NCBI RefSeq assembly: GCF_001282725.1
Contig: NZ_LN876587.1
Span: 307,040-371,039, forward strand
Source of the DNA: Inediibacterium massiliense
GTDB lineage: Bacteria > Bacillota > Clostridia > Peptostreptococcales > Thermotaleaceae
DNA length: 64,000 nt
Direction of reading: 5' to 3'
Position 1 is the stretch's first letter. Each line of letters begins with the position of its first letter. Below the pieces are notes generated by a model, which was not told where the DNA came from, ran no database searches, and worked only from the letters and a program-made list of their open reading frames with translations. Below are positions 63,402 through 64,000 of the stretch, one piece after another. The position numbers and the translations under genes are program-made.

Positions 63402-63446
63402 AAAAGAGATTCTTATGAATCTCTTTTTTATCTTTCATATATTATT
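63383..63446. terminator. Perfect 30-bp hairpin overlapping the amidohydrolase stop
   Basis: Arms 63383-63412 and 63417-63446 are exact complements with a TTAT loop. The left arm contains the end of the coding sequence and the stop codon. The inner part with AAAAAAGAGATTC / GAATCTCTTTTTT works as an ordinary bidirectional terminator; the additional outer ~17 bp is unusual. Confidence 0.9.
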
Positions 63447-63485
63447 GAAAATGTTTATAAATTTATTTGATCGATGGATGATCTA

Positions 63486-63749
63486 TTAGTCATGTCTTTT
63501 ATTATTTTGAACAATTTCAATGGCTTCTACAATTTTTTGAGTAACATTAATTTGAAATTGTCTATCTAATTCATTAGATTTTGCATAAGAATAACCTTCA
63601 GAGCTAGATACATATAAAGGAGAAAGATGATTTAGGGCTAGTGCTTTAATATCTTCTACACATTGTTTGCATAAACATATATTTTCGAAATTTTCTAAAA
63701 TAGAGGGTAAGAGATGATTTACTACATCTTCCATATAATTTTTAGGCAT
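63486..63749 (-). CDS. ComFB family protein
   Basis: An 87-residue protein of the late competence ComFB family. It has NYMEDVVNHLLPSIL at the start, the Cys pattern ICLCKQCVEDIKALALNHLSPLYV, and a helical end. In cyanobacteria ComFB-domain proteins have been reported to bind cyclic dinucleotides, so a c-di-GMP or c-di-AMP receptor role is a hypothesis here, plausible given the many chemoreceptors. AGGGACTT precedes the ATG weakly. Beyond it (63750-64000) only AT-rich promoter-like DNA is seen. Confidence 0.85.
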   Translation of the reverse strand: MPKNYMEDVVNHLLPSILENFENICLCKQCVEDIKALALNHLSPLYVSSSEGYSYAKSNELDRQFQINVTQKIVEAIEIVQNNKRHD

Positions 63750-64000
63750 ATTTAAGTCCCTTTCCTTATAAGTTAATGGCTAATTGTTCACTTTTAGTTT
63801 AATACATTTTATAAAATAAATCTTAAAAAAGATATAGGAAAAAGGTAATAATTTTGTGAAAATAAAGGTAAATTACCTTGAAAATGTAATACAATAAGAA
63901 AAAAATTTATAAATAAGAGATCAATCGTATAAATATAAAATGATATTTAGAAGAATGTACGCATATGCAATGTTATAAAATAATTACAAAAAATGAATAT

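Noticed and set aside
1-64000. CRISPR array, tRNA/rRNA, prophage or complete IS
   Set aside because: No regularly spaced direct repeats, cloverleaf-like genes, phage structural genes or transposases were seen on either strand.

Overview
The window is a low-GC chromosome segment from an anaerobic, spore-forming and probably motile Firmicute of the class Clostridia. The evidence is strong AT bias, Shine-Dalgarno sites of the AAAGGAG type before most genes, many TTG/GTG starts, short hairpin terminators with T-runs, spore genes (cotJB, cotJC, cwlD), five chemoreceptors, a hybrid cluster protein, an EFR1-type flavodoxin-ferredoxin protein, several radical SAM enzymes, and M-box control of mgtE. 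I see no rRNA, tRNA, CRISPR array, complete insertion sequence or prophage. The species cannot be named from the sequence alone.

Layout. 1-13.9 kb is mostly small + strand housekeeping units, each closed by a clear terminator: CoA-binding protein, MgtC-like membrane protein, DMT transporter, parvulin PPIase, DUF1292 protein, RlmN, a PG-binding/LysM/M14 peptidase, a Usp-like protein, a TIGR01212 radical SAM protein, GAPDH, a HAD phosphatase and a small alarmone synthetase. Two flavin enzymes lie on the - strand, followed by a phosphoesterase and a YvyF-like zinc-ribbon protein. 14-24.2 kb holds a PrsW-type protease, a large chemoreceptor, cotJB-cotJC, an M-box riboswitch with mgtE, an MBL hydrolase, a HAD phosphatase, and adjacent m5C and m5U rRNA methyltransferase genes.

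24.3-29.6 kb looks like an acquired island. It has a divergent blaI-blaR1-type pair, in which the M56 sensor protease is fused to a LytR-CpsA-Psr (LCP) domain, and a UvrA2-type ABC ATPase with its MarR regulator. Each transcription unit has visible palindromic operators overlapping a good promoter. 29.7-37.5 kb carries hcp, a polar amino acid ABC transporter on the - strand, a DUF6143-like protein, a beta-carbonic anhydrase, a MutT and an AEC transporter, plus several decayed sequences (a NifX-like gene start and a damaged TPP riboswitch).

37.6-53 kb is rich in chemotaxis receptors: three membrane chemoreceptors, one soluble receptor next to an EFR1 ferredoxin, a RocB-like peptidase, a CvfB-like S1 protein, a DMT transporter and a beta-CASP RNase. 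53-64 kb has a PGRP amidase with an SLH repeat, a lipoprotein with a degenerate TlpA domain, a YfcE-type phosphodiesterase, CwlD, a two-component system, tandem AGCS amino acid/sodium symporters, a YtcJ-like amidohydrolase and a ComFB-family protein.

The most promising unexplained structures are as follows. (1) A second leader element lies between the M-box terminator and mgtE: a 26-codon ORF whose two ends can pair, plus a second helix that would make a pseudoknot beside the mgtE ribosome-binding site. (2) Small palindromic elements sit in intergenic and terminator DNA (2.95, 45.3 and 53.8 kb). (3) The M56-LCP fusion. (4) A hairpin leader with a terminator upstream of the chemoreceptor at 50.9 kb. 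(5) Very long perfect hairpins overlap gene ends at 56.6 and 63.4 kb.
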